Assembly (NCBI GenBank): GCA_963829575.1
Contig: CAWHJF010000019.1
Span: forward strand, 143,657 to 207,656
DNA length: 64,000 bases
Origin: KACC-23026 sp963829575
GTDB lineage: Bacteria > Bacillota > Bacilli > Bacillales > Sporolactobacillaceae
Direction: 5' to 3'
Shown: positions 35,191 to 43,776 of the stretch, in pieces
How the letters are laid out: every line of letters starts with the position of its first letter
How positions within the stretch are numbered: position 1 is the stretch's first letter
Program-made: the position numbers and the translations under genes
The notes under the pieces: model-generated
Database searches by the model: none
The model's input: the letters and a program-made list of their open reading frames with translations, nothing else
Told to the model about the DNA's origin: nothing

Positions 35191-35213
35191 CAACATGGGT
35201 CGAATGTTGGTCG
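35191..35213. repeat. Degenerate copy of the GCGAGAC hairpin repeat
   Basis: CAACATGGGTCGAATGTTGG then TCG; matches the right half of the element at 54940-54975 (GTGGGTCGAGTGTTGGTCG). The rest of 35023-35290 holds nothing else I can support. Confidence 0.4.
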
Positions 35214-35296
35214 ATGAGGCTTTTAATGGAGTTGTGTTTCCCTTTTTACTAGAAATAGAATGATCTCGCTGCAATAAAAACAGAGCCTTATAAGAA

Positions 35297-35331
35297 AAAA
35301 CCTTCATTTTTCTTATAAAAATGAAGGTTTT
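35297..35331 (-). terminator. Terminator of hxlAB
   Basis: AAAACCTTCATTTTT / AAAAATGAAGGTTTT, 15 base pairs, followed on the minus strand by TTTCTTAT; six bases after the hxlB stop. Confidence 0.85.
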
Positions 35332-35336
35332 CTGGA

Positions 35337-35885
35337 CTATTCTAAGTTACTATGCTGCTTGAAGGCTATTTTGTGATTTACACTTTTTTGCTCAGCATAA
35401 AGTAAACAGATGGCGTCAAAAAGAATATGAACGGATTGGTCAAAAAGTGATCCCAGTGGTTGAATGGATTCCATTTCATTGTCTTTGCGATACTTAGTTG
35501 CTCCTGGTACATTCAGTATGTCTGTTGCATGGTTTGCTAAGGGAGAATTCGGATCAGTGGTCACTGCGATGACCTCACAATGCAGTGCTTTTGTTTTTTT
35601 CGAAACAAGCACAACATTTTGAGTTTTTCCTGAGCCAGAAACCGCAACAAGTAAATCCCCTTCAGCAATTGATGGTGTAATCGTTTCACCAACTACGTAT
35701 ACAGTAGCACCCAGATGCATTAAACGCATCGCAAACGATTTTGCCATGAGACCTGATCGACCTTCACCAACAACAAAAATGCGTTTTGATTTCATAATTT
35801 TTTGACTAATGTTCTCGAAGTCACTCTCATTTACTTTATCAAGAACAGTTGCAATTTCTGTTACTATTTTATTTAGTGTTTCCAT
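35337..35885 (-). CDS. hxlB: 6-phospho-3-hexuloisomerase (SIS domain)
   Basis: 182 aa SIS-domain isomerase converting D-arabino-3-hexulose-6-phosphate to fructose-6-phosphate. The sugar-phosphate site is visible as FVVGEGRSGLMAKSFAMRLM and VAVSGSGKTQNVV; PLGSLFDQSVHILFDAICL is the helical part conserved in PHI proteins. Start ATG 35885 follows GGAGGGG; one base separates it from the hxlA stop, so both are coupled. The gene pair lies in a sugar-acid locus and behind a LacI-type operator, rather than next to formaldehyde genes. Confidence 0.88.
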   Translation of the reverse strand: METLNKIVTEIATVLDKVNESDFENISQKIMKSKRIFVVGEGRSGLMAKSFAMRLMHLGATVYVVGETITPSIAEGDLLVAVSGSGKTQNVVLVSKKTKALHCEVIAVTTDPNSPLANHATDILNVPGATKYRKDNEMESIQPLGSLFDQSVHILFDAICLLYAEQKSVNHKIAFKQHSNLE

Positions 35886-35886
35886 T

Positions 35887-36516
35887 CTAAATCCCCTCCA
35901 AAGCAAGTGAATGAAACGCTTGGGCTGATGTAAGTTTATTATTGGCTTTTGTGATCGCTGACCCTATAATGACAACGTGCGGCTTTAGGTAACTTAAATT
36001 TTTAACTGAATCTAAAGTAATCCCACCAGCAAATGCCAATTTTTTTCCGGATTGGTAAAGATGATCGTAGTCTTGAGTTTGTTTATATTGATTCCCATTA
36101 AATTCTTGTTCGTCTTTACTAACATGACTACAAAAAATTGCATCGTAATTTAAAAGGCGTTCTTGAACCCTTTTTTCAGTATTTAACAAGTCAATCATAA
36201 TCTCTTTGTTCCAATTAGCTGCAATCTCTAGGCTCTTTTCAATGGTTACAAATGGTGCTGTGCCCATTACTGTTGAAACATCAGCCCCTGCCTCAAAACA
36301 TAATTCCAATTCATATTTTACATTATCCATAGTTTTCATATCAGCTAATACAATTTTATCAGGGAAAGTAGACTTGATTTGTCTAACACTTTCAACTCCA
36401 AATTCCTTTATCAATGACGTCCCAACTTCAATCCAATTCACATAATCTTTTACTTCTGTTACAATATTAATTGCCTCTTCTATCGACAGTCTATCTAAAG
36501 CAAGCTGAATGTTCAT
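35887..36516 (-). CDS. hxlA: 3-hexulose-6-phosphate synthase family protein (HPS/KGPDC)
   Basis: 209 aa TIM-barrel lyase of the orotidine-decarboxylase suprafamily. The metal/active-site motif is LADMKTMDNVKYELELCFEA, then GADVSTVMG, HVSKDEQEF and FAGGITLDSVKNL at the phosphate site. HPS condenses formaldehyde with ribulose-5-phosphate (or runs backwards to make ribulose-5-phosphate); 3-keto-gulonate-6-phosphate decarboxylases share the fold and motif, so the exact reaction needs the partner gene, which is a PHI here and favours HPS. ATG 36516 follows GGGGGG-TAATA. An operator overlaps its promoter region. Confidence 0.85.
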   Translation of the reverse strand: MNIQLALDRLSIEEAINIVTEVKDYVNWIEVGTSLIKEFGVESVRQIKSTFPDKIVLADMKTMDNVKYELELCFEAGADVSTVMGTAPFVTIEKSLEIAANWNKEIMIDLLNTEKRVQERLLNYDAIFCSHVSKDEQEFNGNQYKQTQDYDHLYQSGKKLAFAGGITLDSVKNLSYLKPHVVIIGSAITKANNKLTSAQAFHSLALEGI

Positions 36517-36531
36517 TATTACCCCCCTCAC

Positions 36532-36560
36532 AATAAAACGGTTTACTAAATCGATTTATC
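36532..36560. promoter_or_regulatory. LacI-type operator a, upstream of hxlAB
   Basis: AAAACGGTTTACTAAATCGA then TTTATCG: the two CG steps are 13 bases apart (36539 and 36552), as in operators b, c and d. It is 16 bases before the hxlA start. Confidence 0.75.
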
Positions 36561-36669
36561 GAATTATAAACTATTCCTAATTAAAATCGCAAGTCCTCCT
36601 GTTTACCTAACTCCTAGCGACCATAAATTCCGTTAGAAAGGTCTGTACCGCTTTATATTTTACCTATTA

Positions 36670-37671
36670 TTAAGGATGCGAAAGTGATTCACGAATACAT
36701 AATTCACATGGGAAAACATACTCCCTTGCTTCAATATCTTCCTTGTTAATTTGTTGTAAGAGAAGTTCCGCAGCTTTCTTTCCCATTTCAAATGAGGGTT
36801 GAGCGATTGTCGTGATTGAAGGATTCGCCACATCCGCAAATGGAAGATTATCAAAAACAATGAGTGAAAAATCATTCGGGATATTTAGTTTCTTTTTCTT
36901 TATAAAGCGAAGCACTTCTATTAAAACTAAATCATTAGCAGCAATTAAGGCGGTAGGCGGATTTTCACTTGAAAATAACGTTTCTAATGCTAATCCAATC
37001 CGATCAATTTCTTCAATTCCTATAAGTCTAGGATCCAAAGGTAATCCTAAATCTTTCATCGCTTGTTTGTAACCCTCTATTCGATCAACGCGCGTACTAA
37101 TGACAAGAGGTTGAGTTACGATAGCAATTCTCTGATGACCGTTAGATGCAAGCTGCTCTATTGCCTGTTGAGTAGCCTCTTTATTGTTAACAACTACTGT
37201 ATGAATAGGTAAATCAGGAACTTTTCGATCCATAAATACAACTGGATAATTTTCCTCAACCATTTGTTTATACAAATCAACATTTTGACCTGTCGGAAAA
37301 ATAATCAAGCCATCAACTTGTTTTGCTCTAAGCATTTCAATATAATTTTTTTCTTTTTCGGGGTCATTATCGGCATTACAAAATATCGCATGCATTTCAT
37401 ATTTATGACAAAAATCTTCAATAGCTCGACTGACTTCTGTTGAAAGTCTATGCATAATGTTTGCTACAATAATGCCTACCATTGACGTTCTTTTTTGCTT
37501 CAAACTTCTTGCTATATAGTTAGGCTGATAACGAAGGTCGTCCACGGCTTTTTGTATTTTCTTTCGTGTTTCTTCACCCATATAACGATATCTTTTATTA
37601 AGAAATTGCGATACCGTACTCTTAGAGACTCCCGCTTCCCTAGCTACATCTCCAATCGTAATTTTACTCAT
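36670..37671 (-). CDS. LacI/GalR-family transcriptional regulator (KdgR-like)
   Basis: 333 aa. N-terminal helix-turn-helix and hinge: ITIGDVAREAGVSKSTVSQF, then YQPNYIARSLKQKRTSMVGI; periplasmic-binding-like effector domain with ADNDPEKEKNYIEMLRAKQV, DRKVPDLPIHTVV and LIAANDLVLIEVLRF. B. subtilis KdgR, a LacI member next to kdgK and kdgA, represses KDG catabolism, and the neighbours here are KDG kinase and KDPG aldolase. It most likely binds the four palindromes at 36532, 38572, 45204 and 46230. No copy precedes its own gene. ATG 37671 follows AGAGGTCG. Confidence 0.85.
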   Translation of the reverse strand: MSKITIGDVAREAGVSKSTVSQFLNKRYRYMGEETRKKIQKAVDDLRYQPNYIARSLKQKRTSMVGIIVANIMHRLSTEVSRAIEDFCHKYEMHAIFCNADNDPEKEKNYIEMLRAKQVDGLIIFPTGQNVDLYKQMVEENYPVVFMDRKVPDLPIHTVVVNNKEATQQAIEQLASNGHQRIAIVTQPLVISTRVDRIEGYKQAMKDLGLPLDPRLIGIEEIDRIGLALETLFSSENPPTALIAANDLVLIEVLRFIKKKKLNIPNDFSLIVFDNLPFADVANPSITTIAQPSFEMGKKAAELLLQQINKEDIEAREYVFPCELCIRESLSHP

Positions 37672-37782
37672 AAATATCGACCTCTTTGCTACTTAGACTT
37701 ACTCTATTTTATAGTTAATTTTAAAAATTATCCAGTAACAGTAAGTCAAAGAAAAATCCCCCATTTTTTCTAGGGGAGTCTA

Positions 37783-38054
37783 TTAAGCCACTTTTTCTAT
37801 TTTGTTCTTTTTATGTTTTTGTGAATTATTCACAGCAAGAATAGTCAGAATGGCAGAGGCGAATAAAGAACCTGCCATGAAAACATATGATGCCCCAAAT
37901 CCACCTGTTGCACCATTCAAATATCCAACTACATAAGCGCCTATAAATGAACCTATAGCGCCATGCTATTAATTAAAGCTATTGCTCCACCGGATACGTT
38001 TTGTGGTAAAATTTCAGGTATAATTGCAAAAAATGGTCCATATGGCGCTTTCAT
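37783..38054 (-). pseudogene. C-terminal remnant of an MFS sugar-acid transporter
   Basis: From ATG 38054 (after AGAGGTG) it reads APYGPFFAIIPEILPQNVSG then GAIALINSM, meets a one-base deletion near 37961, and continues in another frame as IGSFIGAYVVGYLNGATGGF and GASYVFMAGSLFASAILTIL to TAA at 37783. This is the last third of an anion:cation symporter-type MFS protein (galactonate/glucarate/KDG class). It is 5'-truncated and frameshifted. Confidence 0.75.
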
Positions 38055-38055
38055 T

Positions 38056-38458
38056 TTATAACACCTCTTTTAATTTTAAATTTGATTGTATATATTCATT
38101 TAATTCAACTCGTGTAGGATAACCTTCATGATCACCAGGTGATTGAATGGCCAGGGCACCAATTGCATTCCCACGAATCACTGATTCTTTTATTGATAAC
38201 CCTTCAAGTAGTTCACTTATAAGGCCAACAGCAAATCCATGTACAATATAGTCACTAAAAGCATCATTTCCTAATTTACTTACCCATCAAGAGTGAAAAC
38301 CCAATCGAGCTAAACCAACAGCGACATTTACCTCGGCTCCAGCTAAGCCACGTGTATACTGATCAACTTTACTCAGAGGCCCAACACTATTTGCTATGAA
38401 CATTGCCATTGCTTCAACATAAGTCAACATAAGTCATAACATCTAATTTTTTGTGCAT
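38056..38458 (-). pseudogene. Decayed 2-keto-3-deoxygluconate kinase
   Basis: ATG 38458 (MHKKLDVMTYV after GAGGAACC) is followed by a 10-base tandem duplication (38417-38436, ACATAAGTCA twice) that shifts the frame; the next part reads AMAMFIANSVGPLSKVDQYT, RGLAGAEVNVAVGLARLG, then a TGA, then WVSKLGNDAFSDYIVHGFAV, where about 180 internal codons are missing, and the PfkB C-terminus (GNAIGALAIQSPGDHEGYPT) to TAA at 38056. It is a paralogue of the intact kinase at 39718-40692. Confidence 0.85.
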
Positions 38459-38571
38459 AAAGGTTCCTCGCTTTCAAGATCAAGTTGATAAAGTATCGTG
38501 TGTTATGTGTAGGAACAAGTGAAAATTCTAAGCTTTATCTTAACAATTCAAACCTGTTAATAAAACAGGTC
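38459..38571. other. Leader of the decayed operon
   Basis: Spacer between operator b and the broken kinase gene; no other feature seen. Confidence 0.3.
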
Positions 38572-38600
38572 GATAAATCGGTCTACTAAATCGGTTTATA
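38572..38600. promoter_or_regulatory. LacI-type operator b, upstream of the decayed kinase
   Basis: GATAAATCGGTCTACTAAAT then CGGTTTATA: CG steps at 38579 and 38592, 13 apart. A further GTTTATAAAC palindrome overlaps its right end. A near-cre sequence TGAAAGCGTTTTTCA (one base too long) is at 38619-38633. Confidence 0.7.
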
Positions 38601-38866
38601 AACCGAGTATAAATGATATGAAAGCGTTTTTCAACAGGTATCCATTAAGTTTTTTCAAAATTCGAGTTGCTCCATTATGGGAGTCTTCTCCATTAAATAT
38701 AAAATTGAGTTATGTGACTTTGACTCTAATCCTTGATAAATAAAATGGATCGTTTACCTTCAGATCTGTACCTATATATTCATTCCGTATGTGTAAATAG
38801 CGCATTCCAAGAACTCTATCTTCCTGTAAAGGTAACTCTTTCCAATAGGTGAATCGAAAATAGAAC

Positions 38867-39514
38867 TTACTCAATTATTTCCACATTACTCTTATTCATT
38901 GCATGAACGAATTGTTTGGCTTTTTTTGTAATGTGCTCTAGGTTTTCTTTCGTGTATCGACTTGGCAAAGTTGTCAGATTACTGCCTACCCCCACTCCAA
39001 TAGCCCCAGCTTCAAAATACCCCCTAATATTCTCAATATTGATCCCACCTGTTGGTAATAATGGGATTTGTGGGAGAGGACCTTTGATAGCCTTTATAAA
39101 ATCCACCCCCAATATATTAGCAGGGAAAACTTTTACTGCGTCAGCACCTAGGTTATAAGCCTGAAGAATTTCTGTAGGTGTCATTGCCCCGAGTATACAC
39201 GTTTTTCCATAATCTTTCGTTACTCGAATTACATCTTCTTGAACCATTGGAGTAAAAATGAACTCCGCTCCAGCTTGAATCGCCTTTTCCGCTGTTTCCA
39301 CGTTTAAAACTGTCCCAGCTCCGACAAGTACCTCCCTCTTCCGATAATATTTTACTAATTTTTCAATTACTTTTATTGCGTGCGGGTTTTCCATCGTGAT
39401 TTCTAAAATCGTGACCTTTCCTTTTATTAATGCTTCTGATAAATCCACTGCACTTTCTTCTGTGATGTCACGAATCACCGCAACAATTCCTCTACCTTTA
39501 ATCTCATTTAACAT
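38867..39514 (-). CDS. kdgA: 2-keto-3-deoxy-6-phosphogluconate aldolase
   Basis: 215 aa class-I aldolase splitting KDPG to pyruvate and glyceraldehyde-3-phosphate. ILEITMENPHAI holds the catalytic Glu, VGAGTVLNVETA follows, and the Schiff-base Lys is in GADAVKVFPANILG; PLLPTGGINIENIRGYFEAG is the phosphate loop. The longer frame starts at 39523, but AGGAGG directly abuts that codon; ATG 39514 is ten bases after AGGAGG and is preferred. It acts directly after KDG kinase, whose gene is 200 bases upstream on the same strand. Confidence 0.9.
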   Translation of the reverse strand: MLNEIKGRGIVAVIRDITEESAVDLSEALIKGKVTILEITMENPHAIKVIEKLVKYYRKREVLVGAGTVLNVETAEKAIQAGAEFIFTPMVQEDVIRVTKDYGKTCILGAMTPTEILQAYNLGADAVKVFPANILGVDFIKAIKGPLPQIPLLPTGGINIENIRGYFEAGAIGVGVGSNLTTLPSRYTKENLEHITKKAKQFVHAMNKSNVEIIE

Positions 39515-39676
39515 GTTTACCATTCCTCCTAAATCCTAAAGTATTTATTATCTGTTTAAAACAAATGCATTGATTTATGTCCCTTTCTAGTTCAACTTAT
39601 TAACTCTAAGTTACCGTAAAAACTTTTGTGAAGCACACACATTATCTCGATTAAAAATCGTCATACTAACAAGAAT

Positions 39677-39702
39677 GAAGCCAGCAAATATCTGCTAGCT
39701 TC
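39677..39702 (-). terminator. Hairpin between kdgK and kdgA
   Basis: GAAGC.AGCA / TGCT.GCTTC, 15 bases after the kdgK stop. The T-tract is weak (ATTCTTG), so it may only attenuate. Confidence 0.5.
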
Positions 39703-39717
39703 CTCATTTTCACCTTA

Positions 39718-40692
39718 TTACGATTTAGTCTCAAGCCATTTTTCTAACTTGACACGATCTGGGAGTCCATCATTGTCGCCTTGAGTGGTGACTTGTATTG
39801 CACCAATAGCATTAGCCTGACACACAGATTGCTCCGTACCTTTCCCTGCAATGTACCCATCGATGAAACCTACGGCAAAGCCATCACCAGCACCAACAGT
39901 ATCGACCACTTTATCGACCTTGAAGCCTGGTACAACGAGGCTACCGTCAGCAGATTTAACAAATGCCCCCTCTGGTCCAAGCTTTACGATGACTTGCTTT
40001 ACACCTTGTTTCAGATAATAATCGCAAATGTGCTCAGGGTCACTTGAACCGGTTAGAATCAGACCTTCTTCAACACCTGGAAGCACAATATCGCACTGAA
40101 AGGCTAGGGTATTAATTGTCTCGACCATCTCTTCTTGTGTAGACCACAAATTAGGACGCAAATTAGGATCAAAGGTTATCGGAATACCAAGAGCTTTTGC
40201 CTCTGATAATAACAGTTGAATCGTCTCTCGACATTCCAACGACAAGGCGGGTGGAATGCCGGTGAGATGCAGATGGTCAAATTGGGCCATTCTAATTTCT
40301 GAAACATCCGTTGGGTTTAAATGCGAGGCGGCCGAGCCTTTTCGAAAATAGACGACTTCAGGATCACCCTCTGCTACTTTGGATTTTAGCTGAAAGCCTG
40401 TTGGATAACGGTCATCAATGGTGACTTGATCCGTTTGAATGTCTTCTTTTAATAAATAGTTTTTAATATACGTACCGAATGGGTCATCACCAAGCTTTGT
40501 TAAATAGCTAACACGATGTCCTAGTCTTACTAAACCAATGCAGACGTTAACTTCGGATCCAGCTAAATATTTAGTGAAATGGTTAATCTCATCGAGTGAT
40601 CCCACCTTATCAGCCACAAACATGACCATCGGTTCACCGACTGTTAATATATTTGCAATACGCGTCACAACCTTTCTATATTTCTTATTCAT
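39718..40692 (-). CDS. kdgK: 2-keto-3-deoxygluconate kinase (PfkB family)
   Basis: 324 aa. N-terminal ILTVGEPMVMFVADKVGSLD and LAGSEVNVCIGLVRLGHRV are the sugar-binding features of KDG kinases; YFRKGSAASHLNP is the substrate loop and DTVGAGDGFAVGFIDGYIAG the PfkB ATP/anion-hole signature with catalytic Asp. It phosphorylates KDG to KDPG for the downstream aldolase. The start is unsure: ATG 40692 has no purine-rich site and overlaps the upstream stop by eight bases, while GTG 40668 is near AGAAAGG; GE begins about 17-25 residues later than in typical KdgK. Confidence 0.9.
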   Translation of the reverse strand: MNKKYRKVVTRIANILTVGEPMVMFVADKVGSLDEINHFTKYLAGSEVNVCIGLVRLGHRVSYLTKLGDDPFGTYIKNYLLKEDIQTDQVTIDDRYPTGFQLKSKVAEGDPEVVYFRKGSAASHLNPTDVSEIRMAQFDHLHLTGIPPALSLECRETIQLLLSEAKALGIPITFDPNLRPNLWSTQEEMVETINTLAFQCDIVLPGVEEGLILTGSSDPEHICDYYLKQGVKQVIVKLGPEGAFVKSADGSLVVPGFKVDKVVDTVGAGDGFAVGFIDGYIAGKGTEQSVCQANAIGAIQVTTQGDNDGLPDRVKLEKWLETKS

Positions 40693-41455
40693 GAATTGGG
40701 GGGTGGATCCATTGCTTGATCGCACGTGCAGGGTCAAAAGAATAGATTAGAAGAAATTCTAATAGAATAGGGCAAAACGTTAGCTTCAACCACTTCTTTG
40801 AAAAGAAGACAGCCGCCACTTCACTCGATTGCCTAATCGGAATCCTTTGTAACCATAGTTTTAAAAAAGGGCGCGTGACTGTAGCTTGTTTTGTATAAAA
40901 TGCACTTGATTCACGGGCTTCAAACACATGGAACAGCTCATGCGCTACGATAAGATCATATAGAGAAAAATCACATAATAAATCTGATAATCCATTCTGA
41001 TCTATGAGATTTTGAACGTTCTCAATTGCTGTTTGATGAACTTCTATTGTTGAATCCTTTGGATGAAAAAGGCCGAAATAAGGAAACATCGGGTTAATTT
41101 CCCCGGTGACTTTCTCAATTGTGAGGCCGAGGGATTCGGCAACATGTTCTGGTGTAGGCAAGTGACCGGGGGATTTTAACCCATCTTCTCCCTCTAGCTT
41201 CCGGTTCTCTACGTCCATACTTTCGGACGTCTTACTATCTATCGATAATGACCCTGGCTTCCCTTGAACTTCTTTTTCAAAAATACGCATGCCACAGGCC
41301 ACACTTTTTTCAATGAGTTCTTGCTTTTCTCTACTAGTAAGTGTGATGGAGAGTAACCCTTTCTCAATAAGGGTCTCCTCCCACTCTTGAGCTTCTATAG
41401 ACAACAAGGAAATCACCCATCTTTTCAAATCAATTGAATCTGTGTTAACGGTCAT
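40685..41455 (-). CDS. Unrecognised protein with a HELFH zinc-peptidase-like motif
   Basis: 256 aa, family not recognised. The clearest feature is DLIVAHELFHVFEARES around residue 180, an HExxH motif of zinc hydrolases, preceded by a helical region and ending in a hydrophobic stretch (WLKLTFCPILLEFLLIYSF). No signal peptide. The start ATG 41455 is inside the end of the hydantoinase-like gene (11-base overlap) after GGTGGAAAG, and the stop overlaps kdgK, so the product is tightly tied to these two. It might be a hydrolase partner of the hydantoinase-like protein; that is inference. Confidence 0.7.
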   Translation of the reverse strand: MTVNTDSIDLKRWVISLLSIEAQEWEETLIEKGLLSITLTSREKQELIEKSVACGMRIFEKEVQGKPGSLSIDSKTSESMDVENRKLEGEDGLKSPGHLPTPEHVAESLGLTIEKVTGEINPMFPYFGLFHPKDSTIEVHQTAIENVQNLIDQNGLSDLLCDFSLYDLIVAHELFHVFEARESSAFYTKQATVTRPFLKLWLQRIPIRQSSEVAAVFFSKKWLKLTFCPILLEFLLIYSFDPARAIKQWIHPPIHE

Positions 41456-43571
41456 TCTTTCCACCCACTACAACAAGAGGCATATCCGCATCGAGGGTAA
41501 TGAGTTCGGTTTCGAGGACCTTTTCAATTTGTTCGAGGTTTGAAATACCGGAATAATCAAGAAGACGTGACCCCGCTAAAATAAAGACATCGGGTACAAG
41601 TAACATGTCACTGCGATAGAGACTACAGGCATCCCAAACTTTCTTAATGCCAACCATTACATCAGAGACCGTCGTACTTAACGCCATGCCATCACGACGT
41701 TGAATTTTTACAAAACCTTTTTTATCAACGATACGTAGTTGATTACGACCTTTCTTTTCTAAATTAAAGACAAAGAATTGATCGTTTTTCTCTGAAGATG
41801 TGACTTCTGATGCCGGAACACCCATAGACTCGGCAGCAATCTCTGCTGCTTCCTCTTCGGTACATTCTTTTAATAGATTTGTTGTTTTTACCTCAGTGGA
41901 CCCGGTAGCAATTGCTGTGACTTTCTGTGTCTGTGAATCGATTTCAATATGAACCTCAATACTTTCTGGCAACGCTCCACTTTTTATTGCAAGGTCTGCT
42001 GCTTCACGCTTTATTTGAGCGATATCTTGGGCACTTGGATTAGGGATCACACGTTCTACAACATCACGAACCATCGCAAGGGCAACACCAATCGATGAAA
42101 TGACTTCCGCATTCTCAGGAATCTTATATTTTAAGTTCATCCGATTTGCAGTAAAAGGAAGCAAGGATGCTGCTCCACCACCTACACCAACAAGCATCGT
42201 TTGATCCTGCTCAAGTTTATATTGAGCTGATAAGTTATTAATAACGGTTAAAATTTTATCCGTCGATTTCTCAAGAATCTTGGTAGCTGTTTCTTCGATG
42301 GAAAGGCCTAACATTTTCGCAAGAGGGACCATCGCTTTACGGCAGGATTCAATGTTCCCATAAGCATAGAAACTTGAATCAACAAGTCCAAGAACATTTG
42401 CTGCACATGTATTTGTGATCGTGATCCGTTTTCCACTCTTGAGTTCGATGGCGACATAATCGGCCGGATCATCATCCTTCGGTCTAACAAAAACGACTTG
42501 TGGATCAACAATTTCATCTTCAGGTGTGAAAGCAGCATAAGGAAGGCCCGCAATGTGAGCACTTCTTGGTCCGACATCAATGACTTGGCCACCCTCAACA
42601 CGGACCATACTTCCTCCGGCGACACCCAGGACACGAACATCAAGTGAACTAACATAGGTCCGATGGCCACCGACGATGGAATAATCTACCGTTGGACGAC
42701 CATTTTTAATAACACCAATATTCGTACTCGTGCCTCCAACTTCAAAATAAATACCATTAGATGCCCGCAAATACATCAAAGAGCCAACCACACTAGCCGC
42801 AGGGCCTGAGAGCATGGTGAGAACAGGGCGCTTCTTCATTTCTTCTACTTCTATAACACCGCCATCACCACGCATCATCATAAGAGGGACATTAATCCCT
42901 GTTTTCTTAACACTTTTATCTGTACTTTCAGCAGTTTCTAGCATTTTCGGAAGTATGCTTGCATTAATGGCTGCCGTTCGTGTCCGAACTGTGAGACCGT
43001 ATAATTTACTAATCTCTGAAGCGACTGTACAAGGTAAGTGTTGTTCTGCTGCGACATCATGGACAATCTTCTCCTCAGCCATGCTATCAACTCCAAAAGC
43101 CTGACTCGCGACAATGACCTCTGAGCCCTCTGCCTGCAATTCCTTTATTGCCGATGCCACACCTTCCTTCGTCGCTTCTTTTAACTTTCTATAGGTGTGC
43201 GAGGTTTTGATAAATTTGCCGGTACCAAGGGGAATATCCTTAATTCGAGATTGTCGTTTGACAATAAACCCTTCCAATCCACCTTTTCCCATCCCAAGAA
43301 TACCCACATGAGCAACATCACCTTCAAGTAAGGCATTTGTGGCCTGAGTGGTACTATGAGCAATGAAAATCACTTCTTCTGGTTTAATATTATTTTCTTT
43401 TAAGCAATTCTGGAATGATTGAACAACACCGGTAGCAACGCCCAGTTCATCATCATGGGTCGTCATTACATGAGCTCTTCCCACAATCTCATGAGTTTCG
43501 TTATCAATGGCGACAGCCTTAGTAAAAGTCCCGCCAACATCTATTCCGACACGAATGGCACGTTTTGTCAT
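41445..43571 (-). CDS. Hydantoinase/oxoprolinase family protein
   Basis: 708 aa with an actin-like ATPase core: VGIDVGGTFTKAVAID (phosphate 1 loop), the IAHSTTQATNALLEGDVAHV stretch, MRGDGGVIEVEEMKKRPVLT, LSGPAASVVGS, FEVGGTSTNIGVI and LVGVGGGAASLLPF. Members hydrolyse hydantoins, 5-oxoproline or other lactams with ATP as HyuA-type subunits. There is no HyuB partner gene; instead a HExxH protein and KDG kinase overlap it. Substrate unknown; in this locus a cyclic amide or lactone derived from a sugar acid would fit. The start is after GAAAAGAG. Confidence 0.85.
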   Translation of the reverse strand: MTKRAIRVGIDVGGTFTKAVAIDNETHEIVGRAHVMTTHDDELGVATGVVQSFQNCLKENNIKPEEVIFIAHSTTQATNALLEGDVAHVGILGMGKGGLEGFIVKRQSRIKDIPLGTGKFIKTSHTYRKLKEATKEGVASAIKELQAEGSEVIVASQAFGVDSMAEEKIVHDVAAEQHLPCTVASEISKLYGLTVRTRTAAINASILPKMLETAESTDKSVKKTGINVPLMMMRGDGGVIEVEEMKKRPVLTMLSGPAASVVGSLMYLRASNGIYFEVGGTSTNIGVIKNGRPTVDYSIVGGHRTYVSSLDVRVLGVAGGSMVRVEGGQVIDVGPRSAHIAGLPYAAFTPEDEIVDPQVVFVRPKDDDPADYVAIELKSGKRITITNTCAANVLGLVDSSFYAYGNIESCRKAMVPLAKMLGLSIEETATKILEKSTDKILTVINNLSAQYKLEQDQTMLVGVGGGAASLLPFTANRMNLKYKIPENAEVISSIGVALAMVRDVVERVIPNPSAQDIAQIKREAADLAIKSGALPESIEVHIEIDSQTQKVTAIATGSTEVKTTNLLKECTEEEAAEIAAESMGVPASEVTSSEKNDQFFVFNLEKKGRNQLRIVDKKGFVKIQRRDGMALSTTVSDVMVGIKKVWDACSLYRSDMLLVPDVFILAGSRLLDYSGISNLEQIEKVLETELITLDADMPLVVVGGKNDR

Positions 43572-43742
43572 CTCTTTTCAAACCCTTTCTTACGGCGACA
43601 CCTGAGTCGCTTGATGTATTCTGCTTGGTCTCTAAGGATTTATTTGTCCTCGTATATTTAATAAATCATATTATCTCAATCTATTTTGCAATAATTGGTA
43701 TAACCCAAAGTTTGCGACAATCGTTTGCAATTTAAGAAGCAA

Positions 43743-43769
43743 GAGAAAGCAACAACGTGTTGCTTTCTC
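43743..43769 (-). terminator. Hairpin after the permease gene
   Basis: GAGAAAGCAAC / GTTGCTTTCTC, 11 base pairs, followed by TTGCTTCTT on the minus strand, seven bases after the permease stop. The gap to the hydantoinase-like gene is 205 bases, so partial readthrough or a separate promoter is possible. Confidence 0.65.
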
Positions 43770-43776
43770 CGATTGG

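Noticed and set aside
38619..38633. cre site near the decayed kinase operon
   Set aside because: TGAAAGCGTTTTTCA has one base too many compared with the 14-base consensus; kept only as a remark.
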